64,000 nucleotides of DNA, from NCBI RefSeq assembly GCF_004682055.1, contig NZ_QUZU01000004.1:1-64000 (forward strand), given 5' to 3'. This document shows positions 49,176 to 57,647 of the stretch, piece by piece. The notes under the pieces were generated by a model. It made no database searches, was not told where the DNA came from, and saw only the letters and a program-made list of their open reading frames with translations. Position 1 is the first letter of the stretch. The number at the start of each line of letters is the position of its first letter. Both the position numbers and the translations under genes were made by a program. Source of the DNA: Pseudomonas kairouanensis. GTDB taxonomy: Bacteria; Pseudomonadota; Gammaproteobacteria; Pseudomonadales; Pseudomonadaceae.

Positions 49176-50006
49176 ATGACGCTTCAACAATCCCGCCGCC
49201 TGCAAAGCCTGTTGCTCGGCACATTGGCCTGGGCCATCGCGATCCTGATTTTCTTCCCGATCTTCTGGATGGTGCTCACCAGCTTCAAGACCGAAATCGA
49301 CGCGTTCGCCACACCGCCGCAGTTCATCTTCACGCCGACGCTGGAGAACTACCTGCACATCAACGAGCGCAGCAATTACTTTGCCTACGCCTGGAACTCA
49401 GTGGTCATTTCCTTCAGCGCCACCGCCCTGTGCCTGCTGATCTCGGTACCTGCTGCCTACTCCATGGCGTTCTACGAGACCCAACGCACCAAGGGCACGC
49501 TGCTGTGGATGCTGTCGACCAAGATGCTGCCGCCGGTGGGCGTGCTGATGCCGATCTACCTGCTGGCCAAGAGCTTTGGCCTGCTGGATACGCGTATTGC
49601 GCTGATCATCATCTACACCCTGATCAACCTGCCGATTGTGGTGTGGATGGTTTACACCTACTTCAAGGACATCCCCAAGGACATCCTCGAAGCCGCCCGC
49701 CTCGACGGCGCCACGCTGTGGCAAGAGATGGTCCGCGTGCTGCTGCCGATTGCCAAGGGTGGCCTGGCATCCACTGTGCTGCTGTCGCTGATCCTGTGCT
49801 GGAACGAGGCGTTCTGGTCGTTGAACCTGACCTCTTCCAACGCTGCGCCGCTGACCGCGTTGATCGCCTCCTACTCCAGCCCCGAAGGCTTGTTCTGGGC
49901 CAAATTGTCTGCCGTCTCGACCCTGGCCTGCGCGCCGATCCTGATCTTTGGCTGGATCAGCCAGAAACAGCTGGTGCGCGGTTTGTCCTTCGGCGCCGTT
50001 AAATAA
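49176..50006 (+). CDS. mtlG: Polyol ABC transporter permease
   Basis: The protein has 276 residues and six membrane helices. The EAA loop is LEAARLDGATLWQEMVRVLL. It is MalG-like and pairs with MtlF. FPIFWMVLTSFKTEIDAF is the typical first-helix end of this family. It sits between mtlF and mtlK with short gaps. Confidence 0.94.
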   Translation: MTLQQSRRLQSLLLGTLAWAIAILIFFPIFWMVLTSFKTEIDAFATPPQFIFTPTLENYLHINERSNYFAYAWNSVVISFSATALCLLISVPAAYSMAFYETQRTKGTLLWMLSTKMLPPVGVLMPIYLLAKSFGLLDTRIALIIIYTLINLPIVVWMVYTYFKDIPKDILEAARLDGATLWQEMVRVLLPIAKGGLASTVLLSLILCWNEAFWSLNLTSSNAAPLTALIASYSSPEGLFWAKLSAVSTLACAPILIFGWISQKQLVRGLSFGAVK

Positions 50007-50028
50007 TAATTCCAAGCGGAGGCCCATC

Positions 50029-51132
50029 ATGGCCAACCTGAAAATCAAGAATCTGCAAAAAGGCTTCGAAGGTTTCTCGATCATCAAAGGCATCGACCTG
50101 GAAGTGAACGACAAGGAATTCGTGGTCTTCGTCGGCCCCTCAGGCTGCGGTAAATCCACCCTGCTGCGTTTGATCGCAGGCCTTGAGGAAGTGAGCGAAG
50201 GCACCATCGAACTGGACGGTCGCGACATCACCGAAGTGACCCCGGCCAAGCGCGACCTGGCCATGGTGTTCCAGACCTATGCGCTGTACCCGCACATGAG
50301 CGTGCGCAAGAACATGTCGTTCGCCCTGGACCTGGCAGGCGTCGACAAAAAGTTGGTGCAAAGCAAAGTTGACGAAGCCGCGCGCATCCTCGAACTGGGC
50401 CCGCTGCTGGAACGCAAGCCCAAGCAACTTTCCGGCGGCCAGCGTCAGCGCGTGGCCATCGGCCGGGCGATTGTGCGCAACCCGAAGATCTTCCTGTTCG
50501 ACGAACCACTGTCCAACCTCGACGCCGCCCTGCGCGTGCAGATGCGCCTGGAACTGGCGCGCCTGCACAAAGAACTGCAAGCCACCATGATCTACGTGAC
50601 CCACGACCAGGTCGAAGCCATGACCCTGGCGGACAAAGTGGTGGTACTCAACAGTGGGCGCATCGAGCAAGTCGGCTCGCCGCTGGAGCTGTACCACCAG
50701 CCGGCCAACCTGTTTGTGGCAGGGTTTCTCGGCACGCCGAAAATGGGTTTTCTCAAGGGCAAAGTCACCCGCGTCGAAAGCCAAGGTTGCGACGTGCAAC
50801 TGGACGCCGGCACTACTGTCAGCCTGCCGTTGAGCGGCGCCACCCTGAGCGTCGGCAGCGCTGTGACCCTGGGCATTCGCCCGGAACACCTGGAGATCGC
50901 CTCACCCGGCCAAACCACCCTCACGGTCACCGCCGACGTCGGCGAACGCCTGGGCAGCGACACCTTCTGCCATGTCATCACCGCCAACGGCGAGCCGTTG
51001 ACCATGCGTATTCGTGGCGACATGGCCAGCCAATACGGCGAAACCCTGCAATTGCACCTGGACCCGGCGCACTGCCACCTGTTCGATACCGACGGCGTAG
51101 CCGTGGCCCGTCCACTGCGCGCTGCCGCCTGA
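50029..51132 (+). CDS. mtlK: Polyol ABC transporter ATP-binding protein
   Basis: The protein has 367 residues. Walker A GPSGCGKSTLLRL, Q-loop MVFQTYALYPHM, signature LSGGQRQRVAIGRA, Walker B KIFLFDEPLSNLD and H-loop YVTHDQ are all intact. The C-terminal OB-fold part (VTLGIRPEHLEIA) is of the MalK/UgpC type. It powers MtlFG. The start is the ATG at 50029 after a GCGGAGG motif. Confidence 0.95.
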   Translation: MANLKIKNLQKGFEGFSIIKGIDLEVNDKEFVVFVGPSGCGKSTLLRLIAGLEEVSEGTIELDGRDITEVTPAKRDLAMVFQTYALYPHMSVRKNMSFALDLAGVDKKLVQSKVDEAARILELGPLLERKPKQLSGGQRQRVAIGRAIVRNPKIFLFDEPLSNLDAALRVQMRLELARLHKELQATMIYVTHDQVEAMTLADKVVVLNSGRIEQVGSPLELYHQPANLFVAGFLGTPKMGFLKGKVTRVESQGCDVQLDAGTTVSLPLSGATLSVGSAVTLGIRPEHLEIASPGQTTLTVTADVGERLGSDTFCHVITANGEPLTMRIRGDMASQYGETLQLHLDPAHCHLFDTDGVAVARPLRAAA

Positions 51133-51148
51133 TTTCGCGAGAGTTGTG

Positions 51149-52624
51149 ATGAAACTGAATAAACAGAACCTCACTCAGTTGGCGCCCGAAGTGCAACTGC
51201 CGGTGTACACCGCCACCTCCCAGGGCATTGCCCATATCGGCGTCGGCGGTTTCCACCGCGCGCACCAGGCGTATTACACCGACGCGCTGATGAACACCGG
51301 CGAAGCCCTGGACTGGAGCATCTGCGGCGTCGGCCTGCGTGCCGAGGACCGCAAGGCCCGGGACGACCTGGCAGGCCAGGACTACCTGTTCACCCTGTAT
51401 GAACTGGGCGACAGCGACGACACCGAAGTGCGCGTGATCGGCGCCATCAGCGACATGCTGCTGGCCGAAGACAGCGCCCAGGCCTTGATCGATAAGCTGG
51501 CCAGCCCCGAGATCCGCATCGTTTCGCTGACCATCACCGAAGGCGGCTACTGCATCGATGACAGCAATGGTGAGTTCATGGCCCACTTGCCGCAGATCCA
51601 GCACGACCTGACGCACCCCAAGGCGCCGAAGACCGTGTTTGGCTTTATCTGCGCGGCACTGACCCAACGCCGCGCCGCTGGCATCCCGGCGTTTACCGTA
51701 ATGTCCTGCGATAACCTGCCCCACAACGGCGCGGTCACACGCAAGGCGCTGCTGGCGTTTGCCGCCCTGCATAACGCCGAGCTGCATGACTGGATCAAGG
51801 CCAATGTGAGCTTCCCCAATGCCATGGTGGACCGCATCACGCCCATGACCAGCACGGCCCACCGCCTGCAACTGCATGACGAGCACGGCATTGACGATGC
51901 CTGGCCGGTGGTGTGCGAACCCTTTGTGCAGTGGGTGCTGGAAGACAAGTTCGTCAACGGCCGCCCGGCCTGGGAAAAGGTCGGCGTGCAGTTCACCGAT
52001 GACGTCACCCCCTATGAAGAGATGAAGATCGGCCTGCTCAATGGCAGCCACCTGGCGCTGACCTACCTGGGGTTTCTCAAGGGTTATCGGTTTGTACACG
52101 AGACCATGAACGATCCGGTGTTCGTGGCCTACATGCGCGCCTACATGGACCTGGATGTCACGCCCAACCTGGCCCCCGTACCCGGCATCGACCTGACCGA
52201 ATACAAGCAGACCCTGGTAGACCGTTTCTCCAACCAGGCGATTGCCGACCAGTTGGAGCGGGTGTGCTCCGATGGGTCGTCGAAGTTTCCAAAATTCACC
52301 GTGCCGACCATCAACCGCTTGATTGCCGATGGCCGTGAGACTGAACGCGCGGCGCTGGTGGTGGCGGCTTGGGCGTTGTATTTGAAGGGGGTGGATGAGA
52401 ACGGGGTGAGCTATAAGATCCCCGATCCGCGGGCCGAGTTCTGCCAGGGACTGGTCAGCGATGACGCCTTGATCAGCAAGCGATTGCTGGGGGTGGAAGA
52501 GATCTTTGGCACGGCTATTCCCAATTCGCCTGAGTTTGTGGCAGCGTTTGAGCGGTGTTTTGTGAGTTTGCGAGACAATGGCGTCACTGCAACGCTGGTG
52601 CAACTCCTGAAGAAACCGAATTAA
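51149..52624 (+). CDS. mtlD: Mannitol 2-dehydrogenase
   Basis: The protein has 491 residues. IAHIGVGGFHRAHQAYYTD is the NAD-binding start of polyol-specific long-chain dehydrogenases. EMKIGLLNGSHLAL carries the catalytic Lys293, Asn298 and His301, equivalent by a two-residue shift to Lys295, Asn300 and His303 of the P. fluorescens enzyme. It oxidises mannitol to fructose and arabitol to xylulose with NAD. A GTG codon three bases upstream of the ATG at 51149 is also possible. Confidence 0.96.
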   Translation: MKLNKQNLTQLAPEVQLPVYTATSQGIAHIGVGGFHRAHQAYYTDALMNTGEALDWSICGVGLRAEDRKARDDLAGQDYLFTLYELGDSDDTEVRVIGAISDMLLAEDSAQALIDKLASPEIRIVSLTITEGGYCIDDSNGEFMAHLPQIQHDLTHPKAPKTVFGFICAALTQRRAAGIPAFTVMSCDNLPHNGAVTRKALLAFAALHNAELHDWIKANVSFPNAMVDRITPMTSTAHRLQLHDEHGIDDAWPVVCEPFVQWVLEDKFVNGRPAWEKVGVQFTDDVTPYEEMKIGLLNGSHLALTYLGFLKGYRFVHETMNDPVFVAYMRAYMDLDVTPNLAPVPGIDLTEYKQTLVDRFSNQAIADQLERVCSDGSSKFPKFTVPTINRLIADGRETERAALVVAAWALYLKGVDENGVSYKIPDPRAEFCQGLVSDDALISKRLLGVEEIFGTAIPNSPEFVAAFERCFVSLRDNGVTATLVQLLKKPN

Positions 52625-52627
52625 AAC

Positions 52628-52717
52628 TGTGGGAGCGGGCTTGCTCGCGAATGCGGTGGGTCAGTGAAGTAAGTATCAACTGAAACACCGCATTCGCGAG
52701 CAAGCGCGCTCCCACAT
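52628..52717. repeat. REPIN between mtlD and mtlY
   Basis: GTGGGAGCGGGCTTGCTCGC and GCGAGCAAGCGCGCTCCCAC form inverted arms. One arm has a C-to-G change relative to the others. It splits the dehydrogenase from the two kinase genes. Confidence 0.9.
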
Positions 52718-52766
52718 TTTGATCGGGTTACCAATCCATAAAAATAGTACTGCTGAGCACGCCACC

Positions 52767-54248
52767 ATGACCCAGCAAAACCTGTTCCTCGGCATCGATT
52801 GCGGCACCCAGGGCACCAAGGCCATCGTTCTCGACGCTACCAGCGGCAAGGTGTTGGGGCTGGGCGCCGCCGCCCATACGCTGATCAGCGGCGCCAATGG
52901 CCGTCGCGAGCAAGACACTCAAGAGTGGCTCGATGCCTTTACCCAAGCCACCCACCGCGCCTTGAAACAGGCCGGCGTAGACGGCCAGGCCATTCTCGGC
53001 ATCGGCGTTTCCGGCCAGCAACACGGCCTGGTGTTGCTCGATGACAGCGGCCAGGTATTGCGCCCGGCCAAGCTGTGGTGCGACACCGAAACCAGCGCTG
53101 AAAACGACCGTCTGTTGCAACACCTGGGCGGCGCAAGCGGCTCGCTGGAACGGCTTGGGGTAGCGATTGCACCGGGCTACACGGTGTCCAAGCTGCTATG
53201 GACCCGCGAACAGCATCCGGACATTTTTGCGCGCATCGCCCATATCCTGCTGCCCCATGACTACCTCAATTACTGGCTCACCGGTCGCGCCGTCGCCGAA
53301 TACGGCGACGCATCGGGCACCGGGTATTTCAATGTGCGCAGCCGTGAGTGGGACGTGGCACTGCTCAAGCACATCGACCCCAGCGGCCGCCTGGAAGCCG
53401 CCTTGCCGCAGCTGATCGAGGCCGATCAAAGCGTGGGCACGATCCTGCCCGCCATCGCCGAACGCCTGGGCATCAACCCCAACGCCATCGTCTCCAGTGG
53501 TGGCGGCGACAACATGATGGGCGCCATCGGCACCGGCAATATCGCGCCGGGGGTCATCACCATGAGCCTGGGCTCGTCGGGCACCGTGTACGCCTTCAGC
53601 GATCAGCCCAATGTGAGCCCCCAGGCCTCGGTGGCCACGTTCTGCGCCTCCAGTGGCGGTTGGTTGCCGCTGATCTGCACCATGAACCTGACCAACGCCA
53701 CCGGGGTGATTCGCGAGCTGTTCGAACTGGACCTGCCCACGTTCAACGCCTTGGTCGAACAGGCCCCGATCGGCGCCGACGGCGTGAGCATGCTGCCGTT
53801 CCTCAACGGCGAACGCGTACCCGCCCTGCCCCACGCTACCGGCAGTGTGCACGGCCTGACCATGACCAACCTGACCCGCGCCAACCTGTGCCGCGCCGTG
53901 GTCGAAGGCACCACCTTCGGCCTGCGCTATGGCCTGGACCTGCTGCGCCAGACCGGCCTGCAAAGCCAAAGTATCCGCCTGATCGGCGGCGGCTCGAAAA
54001 GCCCGGTGTGGCGGCAGATGGTCGCCGATATCATGAACACCGAAGTGATCTGCACCGAACAAAGCGAAGCCGCTGCCCTGGGCGCGGCGATCCAGGCGGC
54101 GTGGTGTCAGTCTGGCGAGCCTCTGGCCCAGCTGTGCGACAACTGCGTGAGCGTCGACCCGGCCAGCCGAACCTTGCCCGTGGCGGCCAGCGTGAACGCC
54201 TATCAACAGGCCTACGAGCGCTACCAGCAGCTTGTGGCAACCCTTTAA
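52767..54248 (+). CDS. mtlY: Xylulokinase
   Basis: The protein has 493 residues. It is an FGGY kinase: LFLGIDCGTQGTKAIVLD (phosphate 1), GVSGQQHGLVLLD (sugar site), WCDTETSAENDRL and IRLIGGGSKSPVWRQMVADI (adenosine site). It phosphorylates D-xylulose, which MtlD makes from arabitol. The ATG at 52767 is chosen because the upstream residues lie within the REPIN. Confidence 0.93.
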   Translation: MTQQNLFLGIDCGTQGTKAIVLDATSGKVLGLGAAAHTLISGANGRREQDTQEWLDAFTQATHRALKQAGVDGQAILGIGVSGQQHGLVLLDDSGQVLRPAKLWCDTETSAENDRLLQHLGGASGSLERLGVAIAPGYTVSKLLWTREQHPDIFARIAHILLPHDYLNYWLTGRAVAEYGDASGTGYFNVRSREWDVALLKHIDPSGRLEAALPQLIEADQSVGTILPAIAERLGINPNAIVSSGGGDNMMGAIGTGNIAPGVITMSLGSSGTVYAFSDQPNVSPQASVATFCASSGGWLPLICTMNLTNATGVIRELFELDLPTFNALVEQAPIGADGVSMLPFLNGERVPALPHATGSVHGLTMTNLTRANLCRAVVEGTTFGLRYGLDLLRQTGLQSQSIRLIGGGSKSPVWRQMVADIMNTEVICTEQSEAAALGAAIQAAWCQSGEPLAQLCDNCVSVDPASRTLPVAASVNAYQQAYERYQQLVATL

Positions 54249-54260
54249 GAGCGAGCGACT

Positions 54261-55199
54261 ATGTATCTGGTGTGTGGTGAAGCGCTGTTTGATTTTTTCA
54301 GCGAGGAAGATGCCAGCGGGCGGGCTTCCAGGGTCAACTACAAGGCGATTGCCGGCGGCTCGCCGTTCAACGTGGCGGTGGGGTTGCGCCGCCTGGGCAT
54401 CGAGGCCGGGCTGTTCGGTGGCCTCTCGACTGACTTCCTGGGCCGCCGCCTGCTGCAGGTGCTCAAGGACGAAGGCGTGAGTGAGCAGTTCCTGGTGGAA
54501 TTTGCCGCGCCCACCACGCTGTCGATGGTCGCCGTGGGCGCCAATGGCTCGCCGCAGTACAACTTCCGGGGCGAAGGTTGCGCCGACCGGCTGCTGGAAC
54601 CCCCCCACCTGCCCGAACTGGGCGCGGAGGTTCGCGGCCTGCATTTCGGCTCGTTTTCCCTGGTGGTGCAGCCGATTGGCGACACCCTGTTGCGCCTGGT
54701 TCAACGCGAAAGCGGCAAGCGCCTGATCAGCCTCGACCCCAACGTACGCCTGAACCCGCAGCCAGATATCCAGCTGTGGCGCGACCGCGTGGCGCAACTG
54801 GTCCAGCATGCCGACCTGATCAAGGTCAGCGACGAAGACCTGCACCTGCTCTACCCCGACCAGTCCCCCGAAAGCGTGCTGCAGGGCTGGCTGCAACACC
54901 GTTGCCAGTTGGTGTTCCTCACCCGTGGCGGCGAGGGCGCAACGGTGTTCAGCCGCCAGCATGGCAGTTGGTCTGCGCCAGCCGTCAAGGTCGTGATGGC
55001 CGATACGGTCGGTGCCGGGGACACCTTCCAGGCGGCCTTGATTGCCTGGCTGACCGAACAATCGCTGGACTCCATAGCAGGCCTGCAACAACTCAGCCGC
55101 GATCAGATCGACGCGATGCTCGGGTTTGCGATTCGTGCGGCGGCCATGACGTGCACCAAGACCGGCCCAGACCTGCCCTATCGCGATCAGCTGGGCTGA
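54261..55199 (+). CDS. mtlZ: Fructokinase, PfkB family
   Basis: The protein has 312 residues. It shows AGGSPFNVAVGLRRLG near the N-terminus and ADTVGAGDTFQAALIAWL, the PfkB anion-hole and catalytic Asp motif. It phosphorylates the fructose produced by MtlD. It starts 12 bases after mtlY and ends the mtl operon. Confidence 0.94.
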   Translation: MYLVCGEALFDFFSEEDASGRASRVNYKAIAGGSPFNVAVGLRRLGIEAGLFGGLSTDFLGRRLLQVLKDEGVSEQFLVEFAAPTTLSMVAVGANGSPQYNFRGEGCADRLLEPPHLPELGAEVRGLHFGSFSLVVQPIGDTLLRLVQRESGKRLISLDPNVRLNPQPDIQLWRDRVAQLVQHADLIKVSDEDLHLLYPDQSPESVLQGWLQHRCQLVFLTRGGEGATVFSRQHGSWSAPAVKVVMADTVGAGDTFQAALIAWLTEQSLDSIAGLQQLSRDQIDAMLGFAIRAAAMTCTKTGPDLPYRDQLG

Positions 55200-55325
55200 A
55201 AAAACCGTTAATTCGTAGGAGAACTTCGGCGATAGCGTAGGAAAAAGCTTTCGAACATGAAGCTTTTGTCAGCAACCCGAAAATTAATCCATGGTTAATG
55301 TCTGGGGACAACAGTGAGAGCGTCC

Positions 55326-55344
55326 GCCCATCACCTTGATGGGC
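55326..55344 (+). other. Hairpin upstream of the DUF2790 gene
   Basis: GCCCATCACCTTGATGGGC is a perfect 8-base stem with a 3-base loop, 27 bases before the start codon. There is no T-run. It may shape the 5' leader of the small gene, or be the end of the mtl transcript. Confidence 0.35.
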
Positions 55345-55370
55345 CCGCGAACCTCTGTTGGAGAACCACC

Positions 55371-55625
55371 ATGAAACTGCAAACACTGCTCCTGGCAAGT
55401 GCCCTGGCACTGGTTGGGGTATCGGGCCTGGCACAAGCCGATTCAAAACCTGTGCCCTACCGCTATGGCATGCCGATGGATGTCGAGAAGGTCATTTCCA
55501 TGAACGAGCCGCAGACCGATGAGTGCAAGGTCATCAAGGCCGATATCAAGTTTTTGGATAAAGCGGGCGCGGTGCAGTACGTGAGTTACAAAAAATTGTC
55601 CGACGCCTGCATGTTCCAGAATTGA
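55371..55625 (+). CDS. DUF2790 family small periplasmic protein
   Basis: This is an 84-residue protein. The signal peptide MKLQTLLLASALALVGVSGL ends at AQA, leaving about 60 residues with YRYGMPMDVEKVISMNEPQT and two cysteines that can pair in the periplasm. It fits the pseudomonad DUF2790 family, of unknown function, whose members are often responsive to copper or stress. TTGGAGAA precedes the ATG. Confidence 0.7.
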   Translation: MKLQTLLLASALALVGVSGLAQADSKPVPYRYGMPMDVEKVISMNEPQTDECKVIKADIKFLDKAGAVQYVSYKKLSDACMFQN

Positions 55626-55692
55626 ACCGCGTGCGCAGGGCAGCCGTATCGGGCCTGGCGTTTATCCAGGCCCACAGCTTTTCGGTCAGTGC

Positions 55693-55962
55693 CTAGTAGT
55701 AGGTGCGCCCCCCGACTCTTTGCAAAACAGGGGCATGGGTGTGCTTGAGGTCTTCGCGCAACCCGGTAATCAGGTTGCAAATGGCCCGACTGCTGTCGAG
55801 TTTGTCAGCGTTTATACCTTTGACTTCCAAATCCACCCGGTCACGGTCGCGGTCGTCATACACCTTGATCGTCAGCGACGCATCTTCGGCTTTGGTGCAT
55901 TCGCACCGTTTGGGCAGGAAACTTGTTTCAATAATGCTGCGAAGTTCCAGTTCCGAAAGCAT
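55693..55962 (-). CDS. DUF1652 family small protein
   Basis: This is an 89-residue soluble protein. It begins MLSELELRSIIETSFLPKRC and continues with ASLTIKVYDDRDRDRVDLEV and SSRAICNLITGLREDL, the pattern of the DUF1652 family found in pseudomonads. Function unknown. AAAGGAGAGG lies about eight bases before the ATG at 55962, which favours it over the TTG at 55968. Confidence 0.72.
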   Translation of the reverse strand: MLSELELRSIIETSFLPKRCECTKAEDASLTIKVYDDRDRDRVDLEVKGINADKLDSSRAICNLITGLREDLKHTHAPVLQRVGGRTYY

Positions 55963-56180
55963 GGCCAACCTCTCCTTTCATGAGACTGCCAATCGATTGT
56001 TATAGGTGTGGCAGGCGCTTGCCCGCCGCGTCTTGCCAGCCTTGGAAGACGCTTGCATGGATCAGCCTACTCGGCAAAATCCGGCGGCGTTGTAACTTTT
56101 CCTCATAAGTGCCGCTCGTTGTTATATATCCAACGAGGTTTTAAACATTGAGTTGTTTAATCGTCGGCGAATAACCGGGA

Positions 56181-57191
56181 TTAAACGGTTAACCCTGCAC
56201 TTGCCGCCACTCGCTCGGCAACATGTCGCAAACTATCGAAGTTGATATTGGCGCCGGAATTGACCGCCACCAGGGTTTGCCCACGCACGCCCATGCGCGC
56301 CACGTACTTGCGCAGGCCCGCCACCGCCAATGCGCCGGACGGTTCGGTGATGGAACGGGTGTCGTCGTAGATCAGCTTGATGGCACTGCACAACTCGTCA
56401 TTGCTCACGGTGAGCACTTCATCCACCCAGTCGCGGCAGATTTCAAAACCGTAGGCGCCGATCTGCGCCACCGCCGTGCCGTCGGCAAACCCGTCCACAC
56501 TGGGCAGCACCACCCGTTCCCCCGCCTCCATGGCGGCCAGCAAGCACGCCGAGCCTTGCGGTTCGACGCCGATGATGCGCACCTCAGGCCGCAGGTATTT
56601 GACGTACGCCGCGATCCCGGCGATCAGCCCCCCGCCGCCCACCGGCACGAAGATGGCGTCGAGCGGCCCCTGTTGCTCGCGCAGGATCTCCATGGCCACG
56701 GTGCCTTGGCCAGCGATCACCAGAGGGTCGTCGAAGGGCGACACAAAGGTGCTGCCGGATGCCTGCGCCAGTTGCAGTGCATGGGCCAGCGCAAACGGGA
56801 AGCTCTCCCCGTGCAGCACTGCTTCGGCGCCACGGGAACGTACACCCAACACCTTCAACTCCGGCGTACTGCAGGGCATGACGATGCGCGCCTTGATCCC
56901 CAACTCCCGGGCCGCCAGGGCCACACCCTGGGCATGGTTACCCGCCGAAGCCGTCACGACCCCTCGGGCTTTTTCGGCATCGCCAAGCTGCACCAGCTTG
57001 TTGTAGGCGCCACGGATTTTGAAGGAAAAGGTCGGCTGCAGGTCTTCACGCTTGAGCAACACCGTATTGCCCACCAGGGCCGACAACGCTGGCGCCGCTT
57101 GCAGGGGCGTGCGCACTGCCAGGTCATAGACCGGCGCGGCGAGGATCTTTTTTACGTAGTGTTCAAGCAGTTCCGGGGCGGCGGTGTTCAT
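56181..57191 (-). CDS. Threonine dehydratase, catalytic domain only
   Basis: The protein has 336 residues. It is a fold-type II pyridoxal-phosphate enzyme of the IlvA type: LLKREDLQPTFSFKIRGAYN (Lys of the internal aldimine), TASAGNHAQGVALAARELG, IFVPVGGGGLIAGIAAYVKY and VAVNSGANINFDSLRHVAER. It deaminates threonine to 2-oxobutanoate, the first step toward isoleucine. Biosynthetic IlvA has about 500 residues with C-terminal ACT-like regulatory domains; here the protein stops just after the catalytic domain, so allosteric inhibition by isoleucine is probably absent. Control may be at the RNA level by the upstream attenuator (57231-57344). Confidence 0.9.
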   Translation of the reverse strand: MNTAAPELLEHYVKKILAAPVYDLAVRTPLQAAPALSALVGNTVLLKREDLQPTFSFKIRGAYNKLVQLGDAEKARGVVTASAGNHAQGVALAARELGIKARIVMPCSTPELKVLGVRSRGAEAVLHGESFPFALAHALQLAQASGSTFVSPFDDPLVIAGQGTVAMEILREQQGPLDAIFVPVGGGGLIAGIAAYVKYLRPEVRIIGVEPQGSACLLAAMEAGERVVLPSVDGFADGTAVAQIGAYGFEICRDWVDEVLTVSNDELCSAIKLIYDDTRSITEPSGALAVAGLRKYVARMGVRGQTLVAVNSGANINFDSLRHVAERVAASAGLTV

Positions 57192-57230
57192 GGGTGTCTC
57201 CTGGCGTTATGCAAAGGGCCCTGGAGACGG

Positions 57231-57260
57231 AAAAACAAAACCCGCCTCTAAGGCGGGTTT
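57231..57260 (-). terminator. Attenuator terminator hairpin in the threonine dehydratase leader
   Basis: On the minus strand AAACCCGCC (from 57260) and GGCGGGTTT (to 57238) form a 9-base stem with a 5-base loop, running into TTTTGTTTTT. It lies between the leader peptide and the dehydratase gene, with no other minus-strand gene upstream. Its first arm CCCGCC (57257-57252) can instead pair with GGCGGG at 57285-57280. Confidence 0.82.
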
Positions 57261-57275
57261 GGGTGCAGCCGTGTG

Positions 57276-57344
57276 CTATCCCGCCAAATGAGGAATGGCG
57301 GAAATAATAATGGTCTGCTGGCTGCGCGAGGCTGGAAAGGTCAT
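57276..57344 (-). CDS. Ile-rich leader peptide of the threonine dehydratase attenuator
   Basis: This 22-codon frame starts with ATG at 57344 and ends with TAG. Its centre encodes Gln-Thr-Ile-Ile-Ile-Ser-Ala-Ile (three consecutive ATT codons at 57311-57303). Codons for Leu-Ala-Gly at the end overlap the antiterminator strand. CCGCC (57301-57297) pairs with GGCGG (57285-57281). A ribosome stalled on the Ile codons would mask the first of these and free the second to pair with the terminator arm. There is no clear ribosome binding site; with the promoter at 57351-57380 the ATG would lie at about +1, so it may be leaderless. Confidence 0.68.
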   Translation of the reverse strand: MTFPASRSQQTIIISAIPHLAG

Positions 57345-57350
57345 GCCACG

Positions 57351-57380
57351 AAATTAACCGCCCTCAGCGGCAGCAGTCAA
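57351..57380 (-). promoter_or_regulatory. Sigma-70 promoter for the leader peptide and threonine dehydratase
   Basis: On the minus strand TTGACT (57380-57375) and TTAATT or TAATTT (57357-57351) are separated by 17 or 18 bases. Transcription would start near 57344. Confidence 0.55.
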
Positions 57381-57399
57381 CAAAAGGTTTACGCACACC

Positions 57400-57423
57400 A
57401 TACGAAACGTATACGCTTCGTAT
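57400..57423. promoter_or_regulatory. Palindromic operator before the ParD-like gene
   Basis: ATACGAA and TTCGTAT flank CGTATACG, giving a 24-base dyad with a single mismatched pair. It covers a possible -10 (TATACG at 57410) whose -35 is TTTACG (57388-57393, 16-base spacer). This is the expected position for autorepression by the ribbon-helix-helix-type product encoded 24 bases downstream. Confidence 0.62.
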
Positions 57424-57446
57424 ACCCACTCTGCACAGTGAACCCC

Positions 57447-57647
57447 ATGGGCATCGTCAAGATCACCGACCAACTGCACGAACAACTGCGCCTGGCCAGC
57501 GCTGCGATGGACCGCTCCATCAACGCCCAGGCCGAGTTCTGGATCAAGATCGGCCTGCTGGCCGAACTGAACCCGCACCTGCCCTACAACGAGCTGATCA
57601 ACAAACTGTTGTTGGACAAACCCGACCTGATCCGGGGGCGCAGCTGA
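57447..57647 (+). CDS. ParD-like (antitoxin-type, ribbon-helix-helix) protein
   Basis: The protein has 66 residues. It begins MGIVKITDQLHEQLRLASAA and continues SINAQAEFWIKIGLLAELNP, the pattern of the ParD-like family (DUF/ParD_like), which resembles antitoxins of type II systems with a short beta strand and two helices for DNA binding. The stop overlaps the start of a methionine aminopeptidase gene by one base (TGATG). There is no ParE-like toxin gene. The ATG at 57447 is the only start that leaves the upstream palindrome non-coding. Confidence 0.72.
   Translation: MGIVKITDQLHEQLRLASAAMDRSINAQAEFWIKIGLLAELNPHLPYNELINKLLLDKPDLIRGRS

Noticed and set aside
53196..55091. 631-codon minus-strand frame across mtlY and mtlZ
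   Set aside because: It spans two well-supported kinases and their intergenic gap and has no recognisable domain.
56115..56142. Hairpin CTCGTTG...CAACGAG followed by GTTTT as a terminator
   Set aside because: On the plus strand no gene ends nearby, and on the minus strand there is no T-run after it; its role is undecided.
57273..57446. 58-codon N-terminal extension of the ParD-like protein
   Set aside because: It would code through the palindrome and antisense to the leader peptide; the ParD-like homology begins at the ATG at 57447.
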